From Dehalococcoidia bacterium (GTDB lineage: Bacteria; Chloroflexota; Dehalococcoidia; UBA2979), in contig JALOAL010000011.1 in the NCBI GenBank assembly GCA_023228825.1, forward strand, positions 1-64,000: DNA of 64,000 nucleotides, in the 5' to 3' direction. Position numbers and translations under genes: made by a program. Under the pieces are notes generated by a model. That model was given only the letters and a program-made list of their open reading frames with translations. It made no database searches and had not been told where the DNA came from. Below are positions 35,110 through 42,630 of the stretch, piece after piece. Numbering within the stretch: the stretch's first letter is position 1; every line of letters begins with the position of its first letter.

Positions 35110-35979
35110 CTAGATCGCGGCGATGCTCTGCAGGAACTCGCGGATGTTGAGGGCGAGCGAGGCCGGCTGGTCGCTGGGCACGTTGTGTCCGGCGTCCTCG
35201 ATCAGCGAGACGCGCGAGCCGGCGATGCGGCGGTGCAGACGCTGGATCGCCTCCGGGGTCAGCATGTCCGTGTCCTGGCCTCGCACGATCATCGTGGGGC
35301 ACTGGACGCGGTCCGCGCTGTCCCAGAGGTCGTTCAGGCGGCGCTGGCCCGGGTCTGGCTCGGGCGGGCGGATCTGCGGGTCACGGAAGGCTTCGTCGAA
35401 GTCCCATGTGAAGCCGCCGTCTTCTGCGGTGGTGATGGCCGCGCGCACTCGGCGTTCCAGTTGCTCGTTGCTCGTGTTGGGCAGGTGGGGACGCATGGCT
35501 TCCATGGCCTCTTCCAGCGAGCCCCACGACTCGCCAGCGGTGAGCAGGCGGCGCAGGTTCTCCACGCCGGAGCGCAGCACTTCCGGCGCCGCCTCGACCA
35601 CGACGAGGGCGGTGGTGACCTCCGGGTGCTCGGCGGCGTAGCACAGGGCCAGCGCGCCCCCCATGGAGTGCCCGACCAGCGTGACGGACCGCAGGCCCAG
35701 GGCCTCGATCACGCCCTCCAGGTCCTCCAGTTGCGTGGCGCGGGTGTAGTCCATGTCTTCCGCGCGGTCCGTCTGGCCGTAGCCGCGCTGGTCCAGGGCG
35801 ATCACTCGGAACTCCCGCGCCAGGTCAGAGGCCACGTCCGTCCAGATGTCCGCCGTGGCCGCGTAGCCGTGCAGCAGGATCAGCGCGTGGCGGCTGCGCG
35901 GGTCACCCGACTCCCGGTAGTGGAAGCGCAGGCCGTTTACCTCCACGAACTCGTCGCGGGCTTTCGTGGGGTTCGCCAT
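35110..35979 (-). CDS. Alpha/beta hydrolase (AB_hydrolase_1)
   Basis: 289 residues from the ATG at 35979, which has AGGAGAA just upstream; an in-frame Met at 36021 is less likely. Motifs: LRFHYRESGDPRS, ALILLHGYAATADIWTDV (oxyanion hole), ALDQRGYGQTDRAEDMDY, the Ser nucleophile in TLVGHSMGGALALCYA, the acid in MIVRGQDTDMLTPEA and the His in IEDAGHNVPSDQP. This is the haloperoxidase/esterase/ring-cleavage hydrolase group; the Ser nucleophile argues against dehalogenase or epoxide hydrolase. Substrate unknown. Confidence 0.85.
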   Translation of the reverse strand: MANPTKARDEFVEVNGLRFHYRESGDPRSRHALILLHGYAATADIWTDVASDLAREFRVIALDQRGYGQTDRAEDMDYTRATQLEDLEGVIEALGLRSVTLVGHSMGGALALCYAAEHPEVTTALVVVEAAPEVLRSGVENLRRLLTAGESWGSLEEAMEAMRPHLPNTSNEQLERRVRAAITTAEDGGFTWDFDEAFRDPQIRPPEPDPGQRRLNDLWDSADRVQCPTMIVRGQDTDMLTPEAIQRLHRRIAGSRVSLIEDAGHNVPSDQPASLALNIREFLQSIAAI

Positions 35980-36147
35980 CAAGTTCTCCTGGGTCATTGG
36001 CCGTCGGACAGGATCCGTCACAAGGAAGGACGAAGGGGACGCCTTCGTTCACGCATCGTCACGTGCGGAATCTGGGTGGTGCGGGCCCCCTCGCGGAGCG
36101 GATCAGGCCCTGCGACCGAATGTACCAGCCACCCTCGCTACACGCCC

Positions 36148-36166
36148 CATTTCTATCACAGAAATG
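36148..36166. repeat. Short inverted repeat in intergenic gap
   Basis: CATTTCT, 5-nt spacer, AGAAATG: an exact 7-bp dyad in the 229-bp gap between the hydrolase start at 35979 and the Asp-box gene stop at 36209. It stands out by being A/T-rich. It could be an operator for the hydrolase or a weak terminator stem. Confidence 0.35.
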
Positions 36167-36208
36167 ATGGCGGGCCGTCTCCCCTCCTCGAAGCGCCTAC
36201 GCGAAGCG

Positions 36209-37171
36209 CTAGAGCGATGCCGCGATCGAGTTGGCCACGGGTAGCCCGTCGCTGAGCGCGAGCCAGTTCTTGCCGCGGTCGTGGGAAGCCCACAGTTTCT
36301 CGCCGGCGGCGACGAAGGCCACGTCCTCCCAGTCCCACGGGCGCGTCACGCACGGGATGCGAGGCCACTCGTCGTCGCCCTCCAGCATCACGCGCGCCCA
36401 GGAGACGCCGCCGTTGGGCGAGCGAAAGACCGTGCCCTCCGTGGCCGAGCCCCCCGGCTCCGGCGGAGCGTGGCGGGCCATGGACAGGATCAGTGCGTCC
36501 GGCGCTCCCGGCATGATCGCGAGCGTCCCGCCCCACGACCGGTCCAGGCCGCCCAGCGACTGGAGCCACGAGAAGCCCTCGTCCTCTGAGCGGAAGACGC
36601 CGGAGTCGCTCGTGGCGTAGAGGCGGTCCCGGTGCTCCGGGTGCGACCACACGCCGTGCATCTTGGCGTCCAGCCCGTCCGTACGCCGCAGCCAGGTGTT
36701 GCCGTTGTCCCGCGTGTGCCAGGCGCCGCCACCGCCGATCGCCAGGACAATGCCCTCCTCCACCTGCACCACGCCCCGCACGAAACACTTCGACTCGCCA
36801 CGGGGTGGGACGAAGTTGTTGCCGTGCTTGATGACGTTCAGGACGCCTTCAAGTTCCTCCCACGTCTCGCCTCGGTCCGTGGAGCGGACGAGGCGGCCGT
36901 CGCCCACGCCGATGAAGAGGTCGCCGTTGGGGAGGACGGAGACGGAGCGGGCGTCGCCCTCCCAGCGCTGCTTCCAGCGCTTGCCGTCATGCACCCACGC
37001 ACCCACGCCGGGCGCGCCGGCCATCGCCAGGCCGTCGTAGTAGTCGGTGGAGGTGAACCGGTGGCCGGCCACCACCTCCTGGGGTTCGCCGCCGGGGACC
37101 ACGGTGGCGAGGCCGTGGTCGTGGGCGAGGATGATGCCGAGGGGTTCATAGTCACGTCGCCGGATCACCAT
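36209..37171 (-). CDS. Asp-box (BNR/YCF48-like) beta-propeller protein
   Basis: 320 residues with no signal peptide or membrane segment. Five Asp-box turns are evenly spaced: RSTDRGETWEELE, HTRDNGNTWLRRT, RSEDEGFSWLQSL, RSPNGGVSWARVM and ASHDRGKNWLALS. These mark the blades of a sialidase-like or YCF48-like propeller; the catalytic Tyr/Glu/Arg set of sialidases is not apparent. Cytosolic proteins of this kind are usually of unknown function and may act as scaffold or binding proteins. It lies 39 bp after the sirtuin stop on the same strand. Confidence 0.75.
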   Translation of the reverse strand: MVIRRRDYEPLGIILAHDHGLATVVPGGEPQEVVAGHRFTSTDYYDGLAMAGAPGVGAWVHDGKRWKQRWEGDARSVSVLPNGDLFIGVGDGRLVRSTDRGETWEELEGVLNVIKHGNNFVPPRGESKCFVRGVVQVEEGIVLAIGGGGAWHTRDNGNTWLRRTDGLDAKMHGVWSHPEHRDRLYATSDSGVFRSEDEGFSWLQSLGGLDRSWGGTLAIMPGAPDALILSMARHAPPEPGGSATEGTVFRSPNGGVSWARVMLEGDDEWPRIPCVTRPWDWEDVAFVAAGEKLWASHDRGKNWLALSDGLPVANSIAASL

Positions 37172-37210
37172 CCGCGCATCGCCAGTCCTGCGGGAGTCAA
37201 CTTCACCTGC

Positions 37211-38083
37211 TCACGTCCCCTCGATCCGCCCCTGTTCGGCACGGATGGCCCGCACCGCGGCGACGATCGCCGGCAGCGCCTCGCCCGAGGCGGCCCGCAC
37301 GACGACCGACGCAACCTCGCTCAGCGGCGTCTCCTCCGGGTTGACCTCGATCAGCGGCGCCCCGCGCCGGACCGCGTCCAGGGGGTACTGCGCCGCCGGG
37401 TACACCACGGCGGAGGTGCCGATGGTCATGAAACAGTCGGCGCGGCGGGTCTCCTCGGCACAGCGCAGCAGCGCCTCGCCGGGAATCGGCTCGCCGAACA
37501 TGACCGTGTCGCTCTTTACGATGCCCTGACATCCGTCCGAAGCGCAACGGGGCGGCAGGTCCTCCGGGTCCACGGGGAACTCCGCCTTCGGCCAGCGCGC
37601 GCCGCAGTGCATGCAGCGCATCCAGTGGCGGTTGCCGTGGATCTCCGTGATCGAGGCCTGCCCGGCGCGCCGGTGCAGGTCGTCGATGTTCTGCGTGATC
37701 AGGTGCCCCACCACGCCCATCGCCTCCAACTCCGCCAGGGCAAGGTGCCCGGAGTTTGGCTGCGCGGCGTCAATCGAAGCGCCGAAGCCGCCAGTGGGGG
37801 TGGCGCCGGTGACGCCCTCCGCGGACTGTTCCAGGCGACGTTCCCACCAGCGGCGCGGGTCAGAGGCGAAGGTCTGGAACTGGTCCAGCGGGGGTTCGCC
37901 GTTCACCGTCCACAGGCCGCCGTCACCTCTAAACGTGGGGATGCCGGACTCCTTGCTCATCCCCGCCCCGGCCAGCACCACGGTGTGCGAGGCGCCCGCG
38001 AGCAGCATGGCCGCGCGCGCGATGGCGTCGCCCAGGGCGCTCGACGACGAGCCGTGGGAAGGACCGGGAGTGTCGGACGTCAC
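37211..38083 (-). CDS. Sir2-family NAD-dependent protein deacylase
   Basis: About 290 residues from a GTG at 38083. NAD-binding motifs: VVLAGAGMSKESGIPTFRG and GDGGLWTV, then HLITQNIDDLHRRAG (catalytic region), EIHGNRHWMRC with the active His, and VMFGEPIPGEALL. Zinc ligands are two Cys in RCMHCGARW and two in RCASDGCQG. The enzyme removes acyl groups from lysines using NAD, linking protein acylation to CoA metabolism. The start is chosen because TAGGAT lies 7 nt upstream; an ATG at 38092 overlaps that box. Followed by the Asp-box gene. Confidence 0.88.
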   Translation of the reverse strand: MTSDTPGPSHGSSSSALGDAIARAAMLLAGASHTVVLAGAGMSKESGIPTFRGDGGLWTVNGEPPLDQFQTFASDPRRWWERRLEQSAEGVTGATPTGGFGASIDAAQPNSGHLALAELEAMGVVGHLITQNIDDLHRRAGQASITEIHGNRHWMRCMHCGARWPKAEFPVDPEDLPPRCASDGCQGIVKSDTVMFGEPIPGEALLRCAEETRRADCFMTIGTSAVVYPAAQYPLDAVRRGAPLIEVNPEETPLSEVASVVVRAASGEALPAIVAAVRAIRAEQGRIEGT

Positions 38084-38090
38084 GCCCGCC

Positions 38091-38096
38091 ATCCTA
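38091..38096 (-). promoter_or_regulatory. -10 box of a leaderless message (sirtuin)
   Basis: TAGGAT on the minus strand ends 7 nt before the GTG at 38083. The nearby ATG at 38092 is inside this box and cannot be both. Confidence 0.4.
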
Positions 38097-38210
38097 CCGA
38101 GGCCGCGACGCCGGGAGTAGGGGCGCGCGGCCTCCGCGTTACCCACGGCTTAACACTTCGCTCATCCTCCGCGGTCCTCGTCACTGCGGGGCGGCCTACG
38201 CTGGTCTCGC

Positions 38211-38765
38211 ATGGACCTCCGCAGGGCTGCCCGGTACGCCACGGTCGCCGCCATCGTCCTCACGGTGGGTGGCATCTTCGTGGTGCGCGACGTGCTGCCG
38301 GGCGACGAGGCGGACGCGCTGGGCGTGGCCTCGGACGCACCGAGGCCGGACCTGGGCGCCGAGGCTCCGGACTTCGTCCTGGAGATGGCCGGCACCGGCG
38401 AGCACGTGCGCCTCTCCGACTTCCGAGGCCAGACCGTGGTCCTGAACTTCTGGGCCACCTGGTGCGTGCCCTGCCGGACGGAGATGCCGGACTTGCAGGC
38501 GGCGTACGAGGACGACGGCGTGGTGGTCCTGGCCGTGAACGACAAGGAACCGGACGGCCCCGTGCAACGCTTCGTGGAGGAGTTTGCGCTGACGTTCCCG
38601 GTGGTGCTGGACCGTCAGGGCAGCGTGCGCGAGCACTACCGCGTGATCGGTCTGCCGGCCACGTTCTTCATTGACCCGGACGGCATTGTCCGGGCGCGGA
38701 ACTTTGGGCCGGTGTTCGGGGACATCCTGCCGCAGGGCATACGGGCCGCGGGCGCGCGCCGGTAA
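38211..38765 (+). CDS. TlpA-like membrane-anchored thioredoxin
   Basis: 184 residues. A single N-terminal helix (about residues 9-26) anchors the protein outside the membrane. The thioredoxin fold follows with APDFVLEMAGTGEHVRLSDF, then FWATWCVPCRTEMPDLQAAY (active Cys85 and Cys88, WCVPC) and the cis-Pro region GLPATFFIDPDGIVRA. TlpA/ResA-type proteins reduce disulfides in c-type cytochrome maturation or other exported proteins. TACGCT lies 8 nt before the ATG, again a nearly leaderless layout. No cytochrome maturation genes are nearby. Confidence 0.87.
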   Translation: MDLRRAARYATVAAIVLTVGGIFVVRDVLPGDEADALGVASDAPRPDLGAEAPDFVLEMAGTGEHVRLSDFRGQTVVLNFWATWCVPCRTEMPDLQAAYEDDGVVVLAVNDKEPDGPVQRFVEEFALTFPVVLDRQGSVREHYRVIGLPATFFIDPDGIVRARNFGPVFGDILPQGIRAAGARR

Positions 38766-38907
38766 GCCTCGGCAGGCGGCTCGCGGTCTCCGGCCCTCAA
38801 CCTTTCGTGCGCCGCAGCAGGCGCGACGCGCATACACTCCGCACCACGTCGCCATGCCGCCATGCCGCCATGCCCTGAGCAGACGCCCACAGTGGAGAGG
38901 AAATCTC

Positions 38908-39297
38908 GTGCAGGTGGACTTTGCCTTCTTGTGTGACGCCGCGACGGAGAGCGGCGGCAAGGTGCACGCGCTCGGCATCGGCTTCGAGCGCATCACCGTG
39001 CGTACCCTGCCCGTGGTGCATCCTCGGGCCGTGGCCGTCGTGCGGTTCGGCTTCAACCGCAGCGACACGGGCGAACACGCCTTCCGCGTGCGGGTCTCTG
39101 ACGCGGACGGGCGCGACATCGCCCCGCCGGTGGAGGGCCAGATCAACCTGAACGTGGGCGACGAGGTGGGCGGCAAGGCCAACATGATCGTGGACCTGGT
39201 CCAACTGGACCTCCGCACCCAGGGCCCGCACGAGGTCAACGTCACCCTGGACGGCCAGGAGATCGTCAGCCTCCCGTTCGAGGTGGTGCAGGTCTGA
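38908..39297 (+). CDS. DUF6941-like beta-rich protein
   Basis: 129 residues from a GTG with GGAGAGGA upstream; the open frame extends back to 38671 but is unlike the rest. It begins VQVDFAFLCDAATESGGKVH and continues with ALGIGFERI, VRFGFNRSDTGEHAFRVRV, GGKANMIVDLVQL and HEVNVTLDGQEIVSLPFEV. This is the DUF6941 pattern, a small cytosolic beta sandwich of unknown function. It stands 86 bp before a VOC protein on the same strand; spacing allows co-transcription. Confidence 0.7.
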   Translation: MQVDFAFLCDAATESGGKVHALGIGFERITVRTLPVVHPRAVAVVRFGFNRSDTGEHAFRVRVSDADGRDIAPPVEGQINLNVGDEVGGKANMIVDLVQLDLRTQGPHEVNVTLDGQEIVSLPFEVVQV

Positions 39298-39382
39298 CCG
39301 TGGGGTGGTGACCCGGCTACCGCAGCGGAGGTCTGCTCCCCCTACCATGCGCACGACCCCACACACGCCGCAGGAGGTAGCC

Positions 39383-39778
39383 ATGTTCAACGGAATCGAC
39401 CACGTCGTGATTGCGGTGAAGGACATCGAGGCCTCCATCGAACGCTACGAGGCGATCTACGGCACGCCGGTCAGCGACCGCTCTCAGAGCGAGGCGGCCG
39501 GCATGCAGATGGCCTTCTTCCGCTTCGAGCACTCCTACGTCGAACTCGTCACGAACCTGGGCGACGCCGGCCCCATCGCCAAGCGCCTCAACGAGCAGGG
39601 CGAGGGCATCCACCTGGTGGCGATGAAGGTCGATGACCTCGAAGCCACCGTCGCCGACCTCCGCACGAAGAACATCCGCCTCATCGGCGACCCAGGCGAG
39701 GGCAACCCGGTGAAGGGCCAGGTCTTCCTCCACCCCTCGGTGACCGGCGGCGTCCTCACCCAACTCGTCGAGCGCTAA
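39383..39778 (+). CDS. VOC-family protein, methylmalonyl-CoA epimerase-like
   Basis: 131 residues with one vicinal-oxygen-chelate fold: FNGIDHVVIAVKDIEASIERY, with a ligand-type His in the first strand, then FFRFEHSYVELVT with Glu, GEGIHLVAMKVDDLEATVAD with the second His, and VFLHPSVTGGVLTQLVE. Length and the IDHVxIAVxD start suit methylmalonyl-CoA epimerase and its relatives, which fits a window full of CoA genes, but no mutase is here. AGGAGG precedes the ATG; TACCAT lies further upstream. Confidence 0.78.
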   Translation: MFNGIDHVVIAVKDIEASIERYEAIYGTPVSDRSQSEAAGMQMAFFRFEHSYVELVTNLGDAGPIAKRLNEQGEGIHLVAMKVDDLEATVADLRTKNIRLIGDPGEGNPVKGQVFLHPSVTGGVLTQLVER

Positions 39779-39823
39779 GCCGCGAGACGCGTGCGGGCAG
39801 GGTGTTGCCTGGCGAAGGACCGG

Positions 39824-41032
39824 TCACACTGTCCGCGTGGCGCCGCTGTCGCGGAGGGCGGCGATCTCGTCCCAGGTGAAGCCGGCGGCCAGGAGGACCT
39901 CCTCCGTGTGCTGGCCCAACTCGGGGCCGCCGCCCTGCACTCGGGAGGGCGTTTCGCTCATGCGCACCGCGGGGCCCAGGACGCGCATGCGGCCCAGGTT
40001 TGGGGTGTCGACCTCCTGGAGATAGCCGTTCGCCCAGAACTGCTCGTGCTCTGCGACGCCGGCGTAGTCCAGCACGGGGGCGTTCGGCACGTCCGCAGCA
40101 GTGAGGCGCTCGCACCACTCCAAGGCGGGCCTCGTACGGAAGTGGGCCTCCAGGATGGCGACCAGGTCGTCCTTGTGGCGCGCACGGGCGAACGGGTCGG
40201 CGAAGCGCTCGTCCGCCCCCAGGTCGGAGCGCTCCAGGGCGTCGCACATGCGCTCCCAGAACGCCTGGGTGTTGGCCGCGATGGCCACGTACTTCCCGTC
40301 GCTCGCCTCGTAGTGGGTGTAGGTGGCGGCGCGACGCTCCTCGAAGCCGATCTGCTTGCCGGTGCGCAGGAAGCGGGTGAGCGGCATCGCCTGCAGGGCC
40401 GCCATCGCGCCGATGAGCGAGACGTCCACGTGCTGCCCCACCCCGAAACGCTCTCGCGCTACAAGGGCTGACGAGATGCCGTAGGCGAGCAGCATGGCGC
40501 CAATCTGGTCGGCGAAGCCGCCGATGAGCGCGTGCGGCGTGGCCCCCGGGCCGCCGCCTTGCTCTACCATCACGCCGGAGAGCGCCTGTCCCACGTGATC
40601 GAAGCCCGGCCGGTCGCCCCACGGCCCGAGGCGTCCCCACGACGATCCGGACGCCAGGATGATGTCCGGCCGCAGCGCCCGCAGGTCCTGGTAACCCAGC
40701 CCCCAGCGTTCCATGACGCCCGGCCGGAAGTTCTCCACCACCACGTCGAACGACGGCACGAGACGTCGCACGGCCTCGCGGGCGGCCTCGATGTGGAGGT
40801 CCAGCGTGATGCTCTTCTTGCCGCGGTTGTGGGCCTCGAAGTAGGCGGAGAAGCCGTCCGGCTGGAGTCCGTTGGCGCGGCCCGGCTCGCCGCCGGGCTC
40901 CTCCACCTTCACCACCTCGGCACCGAGGTCGGAGAGGAAGACCGTGGCCATGGGCCCCTGCTGGTAGCGGGTGAAGTCCAGCACGCGGATACCTGACAGT
41001 GCGCCGTGAGGCTGCTCTGCGGCGTCAGCCAT
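39824..41032 (-). CDS. CaiB/BaiF family III CoA-transferase
   Basis: 402 residues. Motifs: GIRVLDFTRYQQGPMATV, DLGAEVVKVEEPGGEPGR, AHNRGKKSITLDL, DVVVENFRPGVMERWGLGY, the Asp in IGGFADQIGAMLLAYG (candidate catalytic) and GVGQHVDVSLIGAM. It is closely similar to the enzyme at 44500 (same QQGP, VEEPGGE and GGFAD motifs), so the two are recent paralogues, probably with related acids. The start overlaps the stop of the histidine-phosphatase-like gene by 8 bp, so that gene is translated first and coupled to it. Confidence 0.88.
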   Translation of the reverse strand: MADAAEQPHGALSGIRVLDFTRYQQGPMATVFLSDLGAEVVKVEEPGGEPGRANGLQPDGFSAYFEAHNRGKKSITLDLHIEAAREAVRRLVPSFDVVVENFRPGVMERWGLGYQDLRALRPDIILASGSSWGRLGPWGDRPGFDHVGQALSGVMVEQGGGPGATPHALIGGFADQIGAMLLAYGISSALVARERFGVGQHVDVSLIGAMAALQAMPLTRFLRTGKQIGFEERRAATYTHYEASDGKYVAIAANTQAFWERMCDALERSDLGADERFADPFARARHKDDLVAILEAHFRTRPALEWCERLTAADVPNAPVLDYAGVAEHEQFWANGYLQEVDTPNLGRMRVLGPAVRMSETPSRVQGGGPELGQHTEEVLLAAGFTWDEIAALRDSGATRTV

Positions 41033-41558
41033 AGGTGTACCTCCAGCCCGGCTGCCATTCGCGCTGCTCGGCGGCTACCTCGAGCAGGGGGCGGCCGCCG
41101 GCAACGTGCTCCATCGCCATCCACAAGGCGTAACTCCCGACGAGGAGCACCTGCCCCCGCGGATACTCCGCCACGACCTCGTCCAGCAGCCGGCGATGGC
41201 GCTCCACCGCCTGAGCGTAGGACTCGCCGCCGGGGTGTGGGTCATGGGCCCGGCTCACGCGCTGACGGTCGATCTCCGCGCGTGGCCGGCGCGTCAGATC
41301 CCCGTAGTCCACCTCGCGTAGCCGGGGGTCGATGCGGACCGTCACCCGAGGCTCGAATGCGATCTGCGCGGTACGCCTGCCACGTTCGAGGTTCGAGGCG
41401 ATCACGGCGTCCAGCGGCGTACCCGCCCAGCGGTCGCGCACCTCCACCGCCTGGCGCTCGCCGGCAGCGGAGAGTGGGGTGTCGAACCACCCGGACGCCA
41501 GGCCGGCCTCGTTGTCCTCGCTGGTGCTGTGGGTGATGAAGATGACCTGCGCCGTCAT
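41025..41558 (-). CDS. Histidine-phosphatase-fold protein with altered active site
   Basis: 177 residues. Family landmarks are present: VIFITHSTSEDNEAG with the first catalytic His but Thr in place of the usual Arg of RHG, then IASNLERGRRTAQIAF, LREVDYGDLTR with the Glu, and GGESYAQAVERH. The second catalytic His, normally in a GH(x)A motif, is replaced: LLVGSYALWMAMEH. It may therefore be inactive or work differently. The TAGGCT box 6 nt before the ATG suggests a leaderless message. Translationally coupled to the CoA-transferase downstream. Confidence 0.72.
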   Translation of the reverse strand: MTAQVIFITHSTSEDNEAGLASGWFDTPLSAAGERQAVEVRDRWAGTPLDAVIASNLERGRRTAQIAFEPRVTVRIDPRLREVDYGDLTRRPRAEIDRQRVSRAHDPHPGGESYAQAVERHRRLLDEVVAEYPRGQVLLVGSYALWMAMEHVAGGRPLLEVAAEQREWQPGWRYTYG

Positions 41559-41564
41559 GCGCCC

Positions 41565-41570
41565 AGCCTA
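41565..41570 (-). promoter_or_regulatory. -10 box of a leaderless message (histidine-phosphatase-like gene)
   Basis: TAGGCT on the minus strand ends 6 nt before the ATG at 41558. It overlaps the last codons of the LysR gene. Confidence 0.42.
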
Positions 41571-42461
41571 CACGGACGCCTGCACCTGCTCGCACGTGGG
41601 GCGGAATCTGGGGCGGTGCTTCAGCAGGAAGTAGATCAACGCGCGTGTCGGCGCGTTCAGCGCCGGAGCGTGGCGGTGCAGGAGCGACACGCGGTACGGC
41701 CGTCCGAGTTCGCCCACGACCCGCAGGCGGCCCTCGCGGACGTCGCCGGCCACCGCGCTCACGGGGAGCACGGCCAGCCCCATGTCCGCGAGCGCGGCCG
41801 CGCGGCCGGCGTCGCCGGTGAGGACGGGGGCCAGGCGTCCCGCAGGATGGCTGCTGACGAGCGCGGGCGCCACGTTCGCGGCGTTCACGTAGGGCGGGAT
41901 GAAGATGTTCTGCGTACGCGGACACTCCCCTGGGCCGCCCACCAGCACCAGCTGGTCTCGCGTCCAGGGCACCAGCCGCAGGTCCGCACGACGCTCGCCC
42001 AGCAGGCGTCCGAAGCGCGCGGACATCGCCACGTCCACCTCGCCCTCGCGGACCATCTCCACCAGGTGCTCCGCATCGTGCACCTGCAGGTCCAGCTCGC
42101 CGGGGACATCCTCCGCGCGCTGCTTGAGCATGGGCAGCAGGAGCGAGGTGCCCGTGTTCTCGGCGGCGCCCAGCACCACGCGGTGCTGTGTACGCAGGTT
42201 GCGCGCCACCGCGCTGATCTCCCCCACCTGGTCCAGCAGCGCCTCGATGTGCGGGAGGAGCGCCTCGCCCTCCTCGGTCAGGGCTACCGGCGTCACGCGA
42301 CGGCGCACCAGGTTCATGCCCAGGGCGCGTTCCAGCGCGCGGATCTGCTGGTGGACGGCGGGAGGCGTGTAGTCCAGGTCCGCAGCGGCGTGCGTGAAGT
42401 TCCGGCGCCGTGCCAGGGCGAGGAAGGACCGCAACTGGACCAGCGTCACGTTCTCAAGCAT
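41568..42461 (-). CDS. LysR-family transcriptional regulator
   Basis: 297 residues from the ATG at 42461; the frame is open upstream but not protein-like. The N-terminal winged HTH is clear: VTLVQLRSFLALARRRNFTH, then AAADLDYTPPAVHQQIRALE (recognition helix) and LGMNLVRRRVTPVALTEEG. The effector domain follows with VVLGAAENTGTSLLLPML, EGEVDVAMSARFG and a long C-terminal lobe. LysR proteins usually control a divergent gene, here the solute-binding lipoprotein at 42631 and perhaps the catabolic cluster behind it. No direct evidence for the inducer. Confidence 0.85.
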   Translation of the reverse strand: MLENVTLVQLRSFLALARRRNFTHAAADLDYTPPAVHQQIRALERALGMNLVRRRVTPVALTEEGEALLPHIEALLDQVGEISAVARNLRTQHRVVLGAAENTGTSLLLPMLKQRAEDVPGELDLQVHDAEHLVEMVREGEVDVAMSARFGRLLGERRADLRLVPWTRDQLVLVGGPGECPRTQNIFIPPYVNAANVAPALVSSHPAGRLAPVLTGDAGRAAALADMGLAVLPVSAVAGDVREGRLRVVGELGRPYRVSLLHRHAPALNAPTRALIYFLLKHRPRFRPTCEQVQASV

Positions 42462-42501
42462 CGGTGGCCGCGCATCGACAGACGGCTTCGGTATGAGGCT
42501 G

Positions 42502-42526
42502 TTCGGCCGTCGAACGGCACTATAAC
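42502..42526. promoter_or_regulatory. LysR/solute-receptor intergenic site
   Basis: TTCGGCCGTCGAA (42502-42514) is a T-N11-A type dyad, the form that LysR proteins bind, followed by a -10-like TATAAC (42521-42526) on the plus strand. It lies between the divergent LysR and solute-binding genes. Confidence 0.42.
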
Positions 42527-42630
42527 GGATGTGCAATGGGAACGCGGGCGGCGGCTCCCTATCGTCCCGACAGGGCTTCATCACCCCCGAGGGCGCCCAG
42601 AGAGCCCGAGGGAGTTCGGAGGGAGACAGC

